Below, piece by piece: positions 50,415 through 60,411 of a DNA stretch of 64,000 bases. The translations under genes and the position numbers were made by a program. Location: positions 510,482 to 574,481 of the forward strand of contig NZ_CP036268.1 of the NCBI RefSeq assembly GCF_007744515.1, in the 5' to 3' direction. The notes below the pieces were generated by a model. That model searched no databases. It was not told the origin of the DNA and saw nothing but the letters and a program-made list of their open reading frames with translations. Within the stretch, counting starts at the first letter, position 1. Each line of letters starts with the position of its first letter. The stretch comes from Stratiformator vulcanicus. GTDB lineage: Bacteria > Planctomycetota > Planctomycetia > Planctomycetales > Planctomycetaceae.

Positions 50415-52856
50415 TCAGAGTAGGTAAGTGAATTCCGCGCTCAGAAAGAGGGAGTGACAATAGATTGACCAGCGTGCAAGCTCATCCCCGGGGAGTGAAC
50501 TCAGAAGTCGCTTGGCCGCATTGAGGTCGCCGTCTGTCGGCAATCGTGAGTACAGCGTTTGGAACAGGTAATTCACGCGGGCTTCAATCTGGTCGTTTTC
50601 CGCCAACGCGCGCTTCGCCAAGCTTTCGGCAGCATCAAGAACCAGCGGCGCGTTCATCATATAGAGCGACTGCGACGGCACGGTTGAGACGTCGCGGACC
50701 CCCAATCCCATCGAAGGTTCGGGGAAGTCGAAGACCGCCAACAGATCGTCCGATTCGACGCCGCGGAACACCGGCAGATAAACGCTGCGAGAACGGTACT
50801 CGTGCTGCCTGCGAAGTCTGATTAAGTCATTGGGCCTGAGCATGCGATAGCCGAGTTCTTCAACGGTCGACGTGTTCTCAGGTTCCGATTCCAGCTTGCC
50901 CGCTACCGCTAGCAGACTGTCGCGAATGGCTTCGGCTTGCAGCCGACGACTTCGGCTGCGCCAGAGCAGCTCATTCTCCGGGTCGATTCGATAAGCGTTA
51001 ATGTCGTGCAGGCTGGCGAGTTGGTAGGTTCGCGAGAGAACGCAATCACGGATTAACGCCTTAACTGACCATTGATGCTCATGCACAAAGCGGTGAGCCA
51101 GATAATCAAGTAACCGCGGGTGCGTCGGCGGCGTTCCCTTGGAGCCGAAATTATCGACGCTTTTGACGAGACCCTGCCCGAAGAGATGGTGCCACACGCG
51201 ATTGACGAACACCCTGGCCGTCAGCGGGTTGTGCGGATCGACAATCCACTCAGCAAGTTGAGCTCTCCCGCTTTGCTTTTCCGGAATTGCGAATTCACCC
51301 ACCGAGTCGATTGCCGTTAAAAAGCCTCGCGGGACCGTCTCACCGAGTTGATCCCACTCACCTCGAATCCGAATTTCCGTGGGGGCAGGCTCGGCCGAAT
51401 CTGCGACACCAAAGGCGTATTCGAGCGACGATTCGCGTTTGAGTCGATTGACCTTGTTCGTCAGGGCCTTGACGGCTTGCGGGTCGGCATTTGACTTTTT
51501 CTTAAGTGCCGCAAGACGTTTATTCAACGCCGCGTGCTCTTTCGCCTTGAGGAGCTTCTTCTGCATCTCGTCTTCGTCGACGAGGGCGATCGCCCGTTCG
51601 TCATGGGCGGACTTCAATTTCCACTCGCTCGGCTTGCTCACCTTCGGCCCCGAGTGGAGCTCGGTGCTCATAAATATCCCGGCGAGGGCGTAATAGTCCC
51701 GCGTTGGAATCGGATCGAATTTGTGGTCGTGGCAACGAGCACAGGCGATAGTCAGGCCGAGCAGCGACTTACCCACGACATTAATTTGCTCGTCAGCCCA
51801 ATCGGGTTTGACCTCCGGTATCTCCTTTTCGCGTCGATAAAAGCTTTTCGGGCCGATCGCCAAGAACCCCGTCGCGACCAACTGCTCGCGACGTTGCTGC
51901 TCACTTTCCGACGGCATTAAATCGCCGGCGAGCTGTTCGCGCACGAACTGGTTGTACGGCTTATCTGCATTGAACGCGTCGATGACATAGTCGCGGTACC
52001 GCCAGGCATACGGCAACGTGACGTTCCAAGCCATGCCGTTGCTTTCCGCGTATCGGGCGACGTCGAGCCAATGCCGCCCCCAACGCTCGCCGAAGTGAGG
52101 GGACGCTAGCAGTTGCTCAACGACATCCCGAACGGCGTCATCGCGATCCGCCCGATGAGCAATGAGAAACTCCTCAAGTTCGTCAGCGGGGGGCGGGAGC
52201 CCGATCAAATCAAAATAGAGGCGACGCAGGAGCCGATTCGGCTCGGCCTCTCGGACGGGACGAACTCCGGCTTGTTCCATGCGTGAAAATACGAACCGGT
52301 CAATGTCGTTAACGGCCCACGATGCGTTTCCGACTTGCGGCGATTCGTAGTCGACGATCGGTTGAAGGGACCACAGTTCTTCCGGCTTGACCGGCGGCGC
52401 AAGCGATTCACGTTTTTCGGTCGAATCTTCATCGACTCGTGGGTCGAACAGGCCATCCCCGATCCATTTCTTAAAGTCTGCGATGACCTCGTCGGGAAGC
52501 TTGCCGTCGGGAGGCATCTCCAGCGATTCGTATTGCAGCGCTTCGACCAGCAGGCTGTGATTCGGCTGACCGACGATCACAGTTGGACCCGAGTCACCCC
52601 CGCGCAACACAGATCGACGAGAATCCAGCAGCAGGCCGCCAGATTGCTCCGCATCCGAATGACACTCGTAGCAGTGCGCTACTAAAACGGGACGGATTTT
52701 TGTCTCGAAGAATTCCTTTTGGCTCACGTCACCCGCCAAGGCAGGCGCAGCGACCGCATGAAGAGCGCACAGCATGAGCCCAAGCCGAACCTCCACGGTT
52801 ATCCCGCGGGAAGTTAGAAATCTCTCGTTGCTTGGTTGGACTGTCTCAATAAACAA
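50415..52856 (-). CDS. PSCyt1-DUF1549-DUF1553 planctomycete cytochrome-like protein
   Basis: This frame of 813 residues has a haem motif CYECH (62-66) in the PSCyt1 start (IRPVLVAHCYECHSDAEQSG), DUF1549 (WAVNDIDRFVFSRMEQAG, NRLLRRLYFDLIGLPPP, FGERWGRHWLDVARYAES) and DUF1553 (ARVFVNRVWHHLFGQGLVKS, FGSKGTPPTHPRLLDYLA, ending with SLFLSAEFTYLL). GTG 52796 would begin a better signal (RLGLMLCALHAVAAPALAG) than ATG 52856. A Lys-rich helical stretch near residues 435-475 interrupts the middle. It is paired with the following DUF1501 gene. Confidence 0.93.
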   Translation of the reverse strand: MFIETVQPSNERFLTSRGITVEVRLGLMLCALHAVAAPALAGDVSQKEFFETKIRPVLVAHCYECHSDAEQSGGLLLDSRRSVLRGGDSGPTVIVGQPNHSLLVEALQYESLEMPPDGKLPDEVIADFKKWIGDGLFDPRVDEDSTEKRESLAPPVKPEELWSLQPIVDYESPQVGNASWAVNDIDRFVFSRMEQAGVRPVREAEPNRLLRRLYFDLIGLPPPADELEEFLIAHRADRDDAVRDVVEQLLASPHFGERWGRHWLDVARYAESNGMAWNVTLPYAWRYRDYVIDAFNADKPYNQFVREQLAGDLMPSESEQQRREQLVATGFLAIGPKSFYRREKEIPEVKPDWADEQINVVGKSLLGLTIACARCHDHKFDPIPTRDYYALAGIFMSTELHSGPKVSKPSEWKLKSAHDERAIALVDEDEMQKKLLKAKEHAALNKRLAALKKKSNADPQAVKALTNKVNRLKRESSLEYAFGVADSAEPAPTEIRIRGEWDQLGETVPRGFLTAIDSVGEFAIPEKQSGRAQLAEWIVDPHNPLTARVFVNRVWHHLFGQGLVKSVDNFGSKGTPPTHPRLLDYLAHRFVHEHQWSVKALIRDCVLSRTYQLASLHDINAYRIDPENELLWRSRSRRLQAEAIRDSLLAVAGKLESEPENTSTVEELGYRMLRPNDLIRLRRQHEYRSRSVYLPVFRGVESDDLLAVFDFPEPSMGLGVRDVSTVPSQSLYMMNAPLVLDAAESLAKRALAENDQIEARVNYLFQTLYSRLPTDGDLNAAKRLLSSLPGDELARWSIYCHSLFLSAEFTYLL

Positions 52857-52936
52857 GAATGCTCTTCCGTCGAATTAAATCTGTCGCGGCGGATCTTAGA
52901 ATCGTCGCCTGCGTTGAGTTGCAGGGAACTTTTCTC

Positions 52937-53440
52937 TTACGATTCCATCCCGAAATTAAGGTCAATCGTGTTACTACCGCCCTCCACGGTGACCTCCATC
53001 GTCGCCCCTTCGCACGGGATCGTGATGCCTTTTTCGACATCGGAGTCACTGGGGAAGAGGCGAGCCGTATGCTTGCCGACGACGGCACCGTCGCGAAGAG
53101 CATAGGTGCTTAGCTCGTAAGTCCCTTTCTTCGTGATTTTCGACTCGGCCGTTTTACCCGGAAACATGCTGTCCTTCGAATTCGCCCCTTCCGGAACGAC
53201 GGGCGAAAATTTTATATAGCCGCTTTTCACAGGTTTCCCGTCACAGGTTACCTGTCCCGTAACGGTACCGAGAGGCTTTTTATAGCCGCCTCCGCACCCC
53301 GCACAGGCCAGCACCAGCCCGCACAGCAGGAACGGTCGCATCGTCGTACTGATCATGCCGTCTCTCATCGCGATGGTTGAAAGTTCCGAGACAATATGCG
53401 GCGGTGGCCGAAGCGTCGGCCACTGTCCACGTTGCGACAA
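52937..53440 (-). CDS. Planctomycetal lipoprotein with carboxypeptidase-regulatory-like fold
   Basis: The frame of up to 167 residues more likely starts at one of the internal Met codons (53371 or 53359), giving MISTTMRPFLLCGLVLACAG with a lipobox cysteine. The rest has the small beta-sandwich pattern GTVTGQVTCDGKPVKSGYIK, then KGTYELSTYALRDGAVVGKH, seen in many short planctomycete lipoproteins, commonly encoded next to DUF1559 genes as here. The role is unknown. Confidence 0.85.
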   Translation of the reverse strand: MSQRGQWPTLRPPPHIVSELSTIAMRDGMISTTMRPFLLCGLVLACAGCGGGYKKPLGTVTGQVTCDGKPVKSGYIKFSPVVPEGANSKDSMFPGKTAESKITKKGTYELSTYALRDGAVVGKHTARLFPSDSDVEKGITIPCEGATMEVTVEGGSNTIDLNFGMES

Positions 53441-53446
53441 ATAACC

Positions 53447-54439
53447 TCAGAACTTCCCGACGGTATTTCCGTCCGATTTCGCGATTAAGTACTCCAGCAC
53501 ACTGTCAATGTTCTCGTTATAACAATTGTCGCCGCCGTGGTTTTGGTCCCACTGAATATTCTCGCTGAGGAAATGGACAGACCCGTCGAACATGAGGATT
53601 TGAGCGCCACCGGCATGTGCACTCGACATACTGAATCCCGCGCCTCCCCCGGGCCTGTTGATGCCGCGCCTGAGGTCCAACAGCGATTCCGATATTAAAT
53701 TCGGTTTATCGCCCGTGCCGATGCAACACCAACTCGCCGCCCGATCGACTTGACCACCGGGACGGGCATAAGCTCGCTCGCCGACCGCGATGGTGTTGCT
53801 CGTTCCGTCGGTGATATCACGGAATTTTGTCTTGGAATTCGGATAGAAACCACCGGATAGATTGTTGAGGTCGGAAAGCACGTGAGGCTTTGGCTTGCAA
53901 CCAGAATGGTGAATGGTGGCCGCGTAGTTGCTGGTTCCCGCAAATACATTTCCGCCCGAAGCACCAATTGCCGTCCTTTGATCGTTAGCGGACGGCCCGA
54001 TGTCGCTGGGGCAACGAAAGACAGGTAGCTTCGTCTGAATCAGCGCGGGGCTGTCTTCAGGGAACTTGTCGTCTCCGATGCCGAGCTCTGTGTAGAGCGC
54101 GGCTTGATCCATATAGGGTAGCAAGAGGGCAGACCAGACCCAGCAGTCGTCTGGATCGTTGCCGCCGTTATTAATGTTCGCGTTGTTAGTTTGATAGTAA
54201 TCTGGCCGATTAAGAAACAGGTCGACCCCCTTGGGTAAATTGCCATAAGTCCCGTGGAAATTATGCAGCGCCAACCCGATCTGCTTCAGATTATTCTTGC
54301 ACTGCGAGCGACGGGCGGCTTCGCGTGCCTGCTGCACGGCAGGCAGCAGCAGGGCGATCAGGATCGCGATGATCGCGATGACGACCAATAGTTCAACAAG
54401 CGTGAAACCCCTTCGGTTTCGACGAGCGCTTAGTGACAT
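53447..54439 (-). CDS. DUF1559 pilin-like secreted protein
   Basis: This 330-residue protein has a type IV pilin N-terminal methylation motif ([20 protein letters not shown]), then [20 protein letters not shown] and [11 protein letters not shown], the standard DUF1559 start. It has the H-x9-DG terminal signature ([20 protein letters not shown]). Planctomycetes encode dozens of these pseudopilin-like proteins; they would be processed by a prepilin peptidase, and their role is unclear. It follows the FecR gene by 39 bp in the same direction. Confidence 0.95.
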   Translation of the reverse strand: MSLSARRNRRGFTLVELLVVIAIIAILIALLLPAVQQAREAARRSQCKNNLKQIGLALHNFHGTYGNLPKGVDLFLNRPDYYQTNNANINNGGNDPDDCWVWSALLLPYMDQAALYTELGIGDDKFPEDSPALIQTKLPVFRCPSDIGPSANDQRTAIGASGGNVFAGTSNYAATIHHSGCKPKPHVLSDLNNLSGGFYPNSKTKFRDITDGTSNTIAVGERAYARPGGQVDRAASWCCIGTGDKPNLISESLLDLRRGINRPGGGAGFSMSSAHAGGAQILMFDGSVHFLSENIQWDQNHGGDNCYNENIDSVLEYLIAKSDGNTVGKF

Positions 54440-54478
54440 TGCAATTTACCTTTTCAGTGGGCGATCTGAAACGCCCGG

Positions 54479-56230
54479 TCATGAGATGGCCGAACGGCCT
54501 GCAAGACGTCGCGAGCGACGGCCTCGCCGAGAGTATTGATTCGCCCCGAGTTGGGCGGAAGTACTGCCTGAATCCAAAGCGGTGTCGAGCGACGCGTCAT
54601 CGGCCAGCGGTGTGACCGCCTCCCAGGACGTTCCGCAGCGAATGTCATCAATGTCAAAGCGTCGCCCGGGTCCGTTAAAGATGTGAACGGAGTCAATTTT
54701 CCCGTGGTGCGAAGCGGTCCGGCCGACGACGGTCCACACGACCGGCTCGGCTGAATCGACACGATCATCACTTCCATAAACTTTAAGGAACACCTGCTCC
54801 GGGCGATCAGAGCCGGTCACGACTTTAATGACGAACAGATAAGTGGCACCGTCGACCAACGGAGTTTCACCAACGGTATTGCCGGCGGTATCGTGGATGA
54901 TCGGGCGGTTGTTCGACAGAATCCCCGCACCCAGTCGTGTCTTGGTCGCCCAGTCTTTTGTTCGTTCATTTAATATGAACTGAAGCCATTGGTATTTGTC
55001 GCCCGTTGAAACGCCCGGGCGGATCAGAAAGCTCGCGTACCACACACCGTCAGAGTCAAGATCGATCGGGTGAGATAACAGCCGCTTTGAAGCCTCGCGA
55101 TAAGTCCAATCGGTTTCTTCTGTGGGCAGTGTTAAGCAGCCGGGCTCCGCCGATGCCAGACCGATCGGCGTCGGTAAGAGTACATCGGGCGAGAACTCGA
55201 CAGGCAATTTGCTGGCGCGAGTCGTGCGATACCAGTGCGACTTCCAACCGAGTCCGTCGTCCGCCTGCGCCTCGTTGCCGGGGGCTTCGGCAAACGGGTA
55301 ATCGAAGGATTCTCGAGCCGTCAAGCGGCCGATACGACTGCGATCAATAACCGGCAAACTGTTCTGGAAACGCTCAGGATCGAAAGAAATCGTCTCTCCG
55401 AAGCCGTCACTACTAAGATCAAATCGCCGCGAATTCCCGGCTGCCAAGACGGACTTACGACCGGAGCGACCACCGAATCGGACTTCGCCCTCGAGAACAT
55501 GCAATTCGGTCTCGCCAGACAACGAAACGTCGGCGGCGAACTCGGTGCCGAGGTCGATCAGGTCCTTGGCCGGCGTCCGTAGAATAAAGCCCGCCGCCTC
55601 TTCGGGGGCTCGCACGACGGCACGACCGGAATGCAGCTCGGCCTCGCCGGCAGAATGGAGATCGATCACGACGGGGCCGGTTATCCGGGCCGTCGCTCCG
55701 CCGTCGAAGCGGATCAGTGCGGTCCCACTATTAAGTTGCAGCGGCCCCGCCATGAGGCGAGACCCCTGCGGTAGAGCACGACCGCTCCAGCGGCAGTCTT
55801 CGGCACGGGCCAGGGTGGCGACATATTCGTTGGAGCGAGTGACGATCCGCTCCACGACAACTTCCCGCGTGCCCCGCGGAAACGTCGCCGCGAACGTCCA
55901 GACAGATAATACGGAAACCATTAAGGTCGAAGCAACGATCGTCAGGCCGGACCAGATTCCGCTTCTCGGTCTTGACCCGAGCCGGCCGACGACGCCATTG
56001 ACGAAGTCCGATTTTTCGGCCTGAATTGCGAACTTCACGGAATCGACGAAGTCACGCGATTCATAGGGCTGCATCAGCAGGCCCAACATGCGGTGCTGCT
56101 CATAGAGATCGCCGACCTCTTTGAGTAAGTCATCATTCGACGCCAGCAATTCGTCTAATTCGGCGATCCCACTTTCGTCGAGATCACCTTCGAGGAAGTC
56201 AGCCCATAGCTCTTGAAATCGCTGATTCAT
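54479..56230 (-). CDS. FecR-domain protein with LamG-like C-terminus
   Basis: This 583-residue protein has a cytoplasmic N-terminal helical region (FLEGDLDESGIAELDELLAS), a membrane segment (WSGLTIVASTLMVSVLSVWT), and a FecR domain (GTALIRFDGGATARITGPVV, then LRTPAKDLIDLGTEFAADVS, HVLEGEVRFGGR). The C-terminal 250 residues look like a concanavalin/LamG-type domain (FDIDDIRCG at its end). Its ATG overlaps the stop of the sigma factor gene (ATGA), so it is the likely anti-sigma factor, sensing through the extracytoplasmic part. Confidence 0.9.
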   Translation of the reverse strand: MNQRFQELWADFLEGDLDESGIAELDELLASNDDLLKEVGDLYEQHRMLGLLMQPYESRDFVDSVKFAIQAEKSDFVNGVVGRLGSRPRSGIWSGLTIVASTLMVSVLSVWTFAATFPRGTREVVVERIVTRSNEYVATLARAEDCRWSGRALPQGSRLMAGPLQLNSGTALIRFDGGATARITGPVVIDLHSAGEAELHSGRAVVRAPEEAAGFILRTPAKDLIDLGTEFAADVSLSGETELHVLEGEVRFGGRSGRKSVLAAGNSRRFDLSSDGFGETISFDPERFQNSLPVIDRSRIGRLTARESFDYPFAEAPGNEAQADDGLGWKSHWYRTTRASKLPVEFSPDVLLPTPIGLASAEPGCLTLPTEETDWTYREASKRLLSHPIDLDSDGVWYASFLIRPGVSTGDKYQWLQFILNERTKDWATKTRLGAGILSNNRPIIHDTAGNTVGETPLVDGATYLFVIKVVTGSDRPEQVFLKVYGSDDRVDSAEPVVWTVVGRTASHHGKIDSVHIFNGPGRRFDIDDIRCGTSWEAVTPLADDASLDTALDSGSTSAQLGANQYSRRGRRSRRLAGRSAIS

Positions 56231-56796
56231 AGCGAAGCCCTCGCGGCGACCTTCTGCTTAATGCACTCTTGCAACTTCTGGCGAAGCACATAGAGATGTT
56301 TCTTAATCGCACCGACGCTGCGGCCGGTGCTCTCTGCAATTTCGGCGAGCGGCGTTTCACTGCTGTAACGCAAGCCCAGCAGTTCGCGACCCCGTTGATC
56401 CAATTGCCTGACGCATTCCCGCAAGTCTTCCAATTCCCGCGGCACTTCAGCGGGCTCAACGGAAATTCGCTGTTCCAACTGGGCAGACAGCGCGACCGGC
56501 ACGTAGCGCGAGTGGTAATCAGCCTGGCGACGTAGTCGGGTGCACTCTGCCATTAATTGAAATTTCGCAATCGCGAATAACCACGCCTTCAGGTCAGTTC
56601 CGGCCTCGAACTCCTCGAGTCGCCTGAAGGCTTGAATGAAGACTTTCTGGGCGACATCGTCGGCGTCCCCGCCGGGCGGGCAGCGGGAAATGAGCCATGC
56701 CCGAATCGAACGCTCGTGTTCGGCGACGATTTCACCAAACGCTTCAACGTCCCCTGCCTGAGCTTTTCGCACGCTGCGATCGAGATTTCGGCTCAT
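56227..56796 (-). CDS. ECF RNA polymerase sigma factor, planctomycete type
   Basis: This 189-residue protein has sigma70 region 2 (DADDVAQKVFIQAFRRLEEF, then LKAWLFAIAKFQLMAECTR) and region 4 (LDQRGRELLGLRYSSETPLA, then EIAESTGRSVGAIKKHLYVL). Its length and the VFIQAFRRL and WLFAIA motifs fit the Rhodopirellula/Verrucomicrobium-type ECF family. It heads a leftward transcript with the FecR anti-sigma candidate, suggesting it drives the DUF1559 to sulfatase genes downstream. Confidence 0.95.
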   Translation of the reverse strand: MSRNLDRSVRKAQAGDVEAFGEIVAEHERSIRAWLISRCPPGGDADDVAQKVFIQAFRRLEEFEAGTDLKAWLFAIAKFQLMAECTRLRRQADYHSRYVPVALSAQLEQRISVEPAEVPRELEDLRECVRQLDQRGRELLGLRYSSETPLAEIAESTGRSVGAIKKHLYVLRQKLQECIKQKVAARASL

Positions 56797-57027
56797 GCAA
56801 TCCTCCCTGCCGGAGACTTCTGCGGACTCCGCAATCGGGTCGCATCAACGTATAGCGTTATTTCGAGATCGGTTACCCGGAACGCGATGCTTTTCAGAGG
56901 ATTTCGACCTGCTGGCGTCGTTTCTCCGTTGACCTGGCTCGACAGGGAGGGTGCCATAAGCCACTGTGAATAAATGGCTTACGGTCAATACGGGAGGTGT
57001 CTTGGCGACGCGATGGGGCGTTTGAAA
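56797..57027. other. Intergenic region upstream of the ECF sigma gene
   Basis: About 230 bp with no gene. An inverted repeat (TAAGCCA ... TGGCTTA) lies near 56958-56982. Without a T tract it is not a clear terminator, and may belong to the sigma gene's control region. Confidence 0.35.
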
Positions 57028-57759
57028 TCAGTTCAAAGGCATGTGACGCGGCGTGATGACGATCTCGGGAACGACGGCTCGGGGCGGGAGTAAGGCGACC
57101 GTGAGTGCCATCGCAGCGACATCATCCGGTTGCAGCATTGCCGCTCTTCGCTCGGGCGGCGGGGGTGTCGGTCGGCGATCGACGATCGGCGTGTTCGTTT
57201 CACCCGGATAGATATTGGTGACGCGCACGCCGTCCTCGTTTGCCTCTTGGTTAGCGATCAGACCGAGCGATCCTTGGGCAAACTTCGAGGCCGTGTAGGG
57301 CACTCCGGCGAGCGGGATGGACCGCAGCCCGCCGAGTGATACGACATTGATAATCGTTCCCGTTCCGCGGGCCCGCATCGACTTCAAAACGCTCCTCATC
57401 GCCAGGAATGTCGCATTGAGATTCGCGTCGAGCACTTTCTGAAAGTCATCCGGGTCAATGTCAGCGAATGACCGGCCCGACACATTGGTGCCCGCACTGT
57501 TGACAAGAAAATCAAGAGGACCGACCTCGGCTTCGCACCACTCGATCGCCTGCTCGATCGCCTCTCGGTCGGTCGCATCGCAGACGCGGTGGCAGCCCCG
57601 GTCTCCATATTCTGGAGCTTCCAACGCTTTGCGCAGTGTGTCTTCACTCCGACCAATGATGACGACCCGGCATCCTTCCGCGGCGAAAGACCGCGCGATC
57701 GCGTCGCCGATCCCGCTACTGCCGCCGACGACAAGGGCGACCTTACTTTCCAGCTTCAT
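57028..57759 (-). CDS. Short-chain dehydrogenase/reductase (SDR)
   Basis: This 243-residue classical SDR has the cofactor motif VGGSSGIGDAIA, an NSAGTNVSG motif, the catalytic Tyr-x-x-x-Lys in PYTASKFAQGSLG, and TNIYPGETNTPI after it. It lacks a signal and would be cytosolic, with an NAD(P)-dependent alcohol or sugar dehydrogenase activity; the substrate is unknown. It ends the leftward sugar-metabolism group, 47 bp after the Gfo/Idh/MocA gene. Confidence 0.92.
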   Translation of the reverse strand: MKLESKVALVVGGSSGIGDAIARSFAAEGCRVVIIGRSEDTLRKALEAPEYGDRGCHRVCDATDREAIEQAIEWCEAEVGPLDFLVNSAGTNVSGRSFADIDPDDFQKVLDANLNATFLAMRSVLKSMRARGTGTIINVVSLGGLRSIPLAGVPYTASKFAQGSLGLIANQEANEDGVRVTNIYPGETNTPIVDRRPTPPPPERRAAMLQPDDVAAMALTVALLPPRAVVPEIVITPRHMPLN

Positions 57760-57806
57760 TACCTGTCCTATCAGATGGTGCAGAATTTGATTTGAGCGAT
57801 AAGGAT

Positions 57807-59291
57807 TTAAACCGGAAGTTCCCAGCCCGGTCTTCGTTCGCGTCGAATGAGTGCGTTGGCGGCCTCGTCTGATAAAAACCGTTCTTCAATAGGGTCCCAC
57901 TCCAGTGGGTGTTCCAACTCTCGAACGATATTAATTAGGTGGCACACCGTCGCGGTTCGATGCCCGGCCTCGATCGGAGCTGCCAGCGGCGTGCCGTGTC
58001 GTATCGCATCGAGCCAATTTTGAAGGTGCGGGCGTGCCACGTGCCCTGCCCCCTTCCAGAGAGCCATCGCCGACCGATCAGGTTTCGAGGTTAATAGTTC
58101 CGGTTGATCCACGGAAAATTTATTGCGACCCATTTCGGCAACCCCCTTTTCACCGATAAATCGCATCGGCCCATTGTCAGGCGTTAAAGAGACGACGGTG
58201 CCGTCGGCATATTGCATGTCAACCGGAAAGTAGCGTCGATGGTCATCGCGGCCTTGAATGGGACTGCGGGAGGGCGGCGGTGTTTTCTTTAGCCAGTCCG
58301 CCGCGAGTTGCTCGCTATTTTCCACAGGATCGCACGTCAACTTCACGGGGCCGGTGTCGTCTTTACCGAGCGCCCATTGGATCATGTCGAAGCTGTGCGC
58401 ACCCCAATTCGTCACCAAATGCCCTGAAAAATCACGCCACAGATCCCAGCCACGCCAATTGACACCGTGAACCTTAAATTGGTCCTTCGACCAAAGCCGG
58501 CGATGATAAGGACGCAGCGGAGTCGGCCCGCAGAACAAGTCCCAGTTCATCGCCTGCGGCACCCGCTCGGGGCGATAATCCGGGCAGGGCATCGGGCCCG
58601 GATAGTTCGAAATCTCGACGCGATGAATTCTTCCAAGGCCGCCGTTGCGAATGAACTCGCAACCGAATCGGTTCATCTCCATCGATCGCTGCTGGCTTCC
58701 GACTTGAAGTACCCGTCCTGTGCGTTCCACAGCATCGCTTAAGGCACGCCCCTCTTCAATCGTGACGGAAACAGGTTTTTCGAGGTAAACGTCCAGCCCT
58801 CGTGCGAGAGCTAGCAAGGCCACCATCGCATGATGATGATCGGGAGTGGCGATGATAACCGCATCGAGCGACTCTTCATCCAGCATCCGCCGGTAGTCTT
58901 GATAGGCGGTGCAATCGGCGGCGTCTCGCTGATGGAAGTCGGTGAGGACCTCTGAAAAAGGTTTCTTCGCCGAGAGTGTGTCCTGCACGTGCCCGAGATG
59001 AGCATCGCATATCGCAGTGATTTTCGCCTCGGCCGGTAAGTTGCCAATTAAATATCGACCGCGAATTCCCGCGCCGCCCAGTCCGACCCGGAGTCGATCC
59101 GCTTCCCGAATCGACTTCGACGCCCCGAAAGCTCTGAGGGGCCAAGCTAATGCGAGGGCCGTGCCGAATCCACCGAGGATGGTCTGCCGCCGGCTGAGTC
59201 GAGGCGTCGTCGATTGTTCGTTCATCAAGTTGTCGTGCATCGCCAAAGCCTGATTAACCTGAGCCAATGTTCCTAAATTAAGAGATTGCAT
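57807..59291 (-). CDS. Gfo/Idh/MocA family oxidoreductase, Tat-exported
   Basis: The frame has 494 residues. ATG 59225 (MNEQSTTPRLSRRQTILGGF) is the likely start, since it opens a Tat signal. The mature protein has a Rossmann fold (LRVGLGGAGIRGRYLIGNLP), the EKPVSVTIEEG motif (the catalytic Lys region), and a HLVTNWGAHSFDMIQWALG segment with the family His. Such secreted planctomycete dehydrogenases act on carbohydrate derivatives. It abuts the preceding isomerase gene without a gap. Confidence 0.93.
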   Translation of the reverse strand: MQSLNLGTLAQVNQALAMHDNLMNEQSTTPRLSRRQTILGGFGTALALAWPLRAFGASKSIREADRLRVGLGGAGIRGRYLIGNLPAEAKITAICDAHLGHVQDTLSAKKPFSEVLTDFHQRDAADCTAYQDYRRMLDEESLDAVIIATPDHHHAMVALLALARGLDVYLEKPVSVTIEEGRALSDAVERTGRVLQVGSQQRSMEMNRFGCEFIRNGGLGRIHRVEISNYPGPMPCPDYRPERVPQAMNWDLFCGPTPLRPYHRRLWSKDQFKVHGVNWRGWDLWRDFSGHLVTNWGAHSFDMIQWALGKDDTGPVKLTCDPVENSEQLAADWLKKTPPPSRSPIQGRDDHRRYFPVDMQYADGTVVSLTPDNGPMRFIGEKGVAEMGRNKFSVDQPELLTSKPDRSAMALWKGAGHVARPHLQNWLDAIRHGTPLAAPIEAGHRTATVCHLINIVRELEHPLEWDPIEERFLSDEAANALIRRERRPGWELPV

Positions 59292-60371
59292 CTACCGCGT
59301 TAACTTCAATGTCTCTGCCGCGTAATGCTTGCTGATTTCAATGTGCCTGTTTTCCAGTTCCGCCCGATCGGCGAGGCTGAGTGCATCGACCGGAGAAAAA
59401 ATCTCTGATGAGCGCTCGCGGACCATCGACAATACTTTCGCGACATCTGCGCCCGGCACGTGGGGCATCGTCGCCCAATACTCCGGAGTCAGGCAGGGTA
59501 CCTTTAAAGGGTCGCGTGTGATCATCTCGAGCGAGAAGCGGACATCGGGTTTCACCCGCCGTACGTGCGAAACGATCGATTCTAAAGGCAGGCAGCCCTC
59601 ACCCAGCGGTACGTCTGCCAACAGAAAACCTTCCTCGTAAGGCTTTACACCTTGGTCTTTTAAATGGACCGAATGGGCCCATGGCGCGAACGCTTCGACC
59701 GCGGCGAGCGGGTCGTCGACGAGAGCGAGATTGTTGCCGGTATCGAGACAAACGCCAATAAATTTGCTGTCGATGCGTTTCATCAGCCCGACCCGCTCAT
59801 CAACCCGTTGGTCTTTGTGATTCTCAACAGCGAGCGGCACTTGAAGTTGCTCAACGACCGGGGCGGCCAGTTTCAACATCGATTCGCCACGTTTTTCCGC
59901 AGCTTTAAATTGATCCAGCGTTTGAAATTGTTCATAGCGACGGCCCGGGATGATTGTCGTGCGCACGGCGAGCGCGCCCGCTCGGCGGGCGATGCTGATG
60001 TCTTTGCGGAATCGTCCGATATCGCCAGCGTCTTTCGGGGGGCGGGTGATGCCTTCGATATACATGCTATAGTCTTGAGCCTGCTGCCGCAGTTTCTCTG
60101 CCGCGGATTCATCAAGCCGAGATAGCTCTGCCTGAATTCCACCGACGCCCAAAGTATGGCAATGCTCAAGAAAAGTGGCGGGGTGATAAAGGTCATAGCC
60201 ACTTGCCCTGTCTCGCGTTGCCTCACGCAATCGCTTTCGCGTGTAGATGACGAGTCCCATCGACGTTGTGACCCGACTCTCTTCCTTCGCATTCGCGATC
60301 GTCGCGATACGCGGATAACCCGCCAGCAACGAAGCGGCCGCGCCAGTTTTAAAAAAATGTCTGCGATTCAT
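59292..60371 (-). CDS. Sugar phosphate isomerase/epimerase-like TIM barrel, Tat-exported
   Basis: This 359-residue protein begins MNRRHFFKTGAAASLLAGYP, a Tat signal. It continues with the AP-endonuclease-2/xylose-isomerase-like fold: VGGIQAELSRLDESA, LQVPLAVENHKDQR, FIGVCLDTGNNLAL and HSVHLKDQGVKP. Candidate metal ligands are the Glu in VENH, the Asp in CLDTGN and the His in VHLKD. It is probably a carbohydrate isomerase or epimerase working with the neighbouring oxidoreductase. Its stop directly precedes the next frame. Confidence 0.92.
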   Translation of the reverse strand: MNRRHFFKTGAAASLLAGYPRIATIANAKEESRVTTSMGLVIYTRKRLREATRDRASGYDLYHPATFLEHCHTLGVGGIQAELSRLDESAAEKLRQQAQDYSMYIEGITRPPKDAGDIGRFRKDISIARRAGALAVRTTIIPGRRYEQFQTLDQFKAAEKRGESMLKLAAPVVEQLQVPLAVENHKDQRVDERVGLMKRIDSKFIGVCLDTGNNLALVDDPLAAVEAFAPWAHSVHLKDQGVKPYEEGFLLADVPLGEGCLPLESIVSHVRRVKPDVRFSLEMITRDPLKVPCLTPEYWATMPHVPGADVAKVLSMVRERSSEIFSPVDALSLADRAELENRHIEISKHYAAETLKLTR

Positions 60372-60411
60372 CTTCCACTCGAATTAAGACAAAAGGATTG
60401 GCCGATTCAAT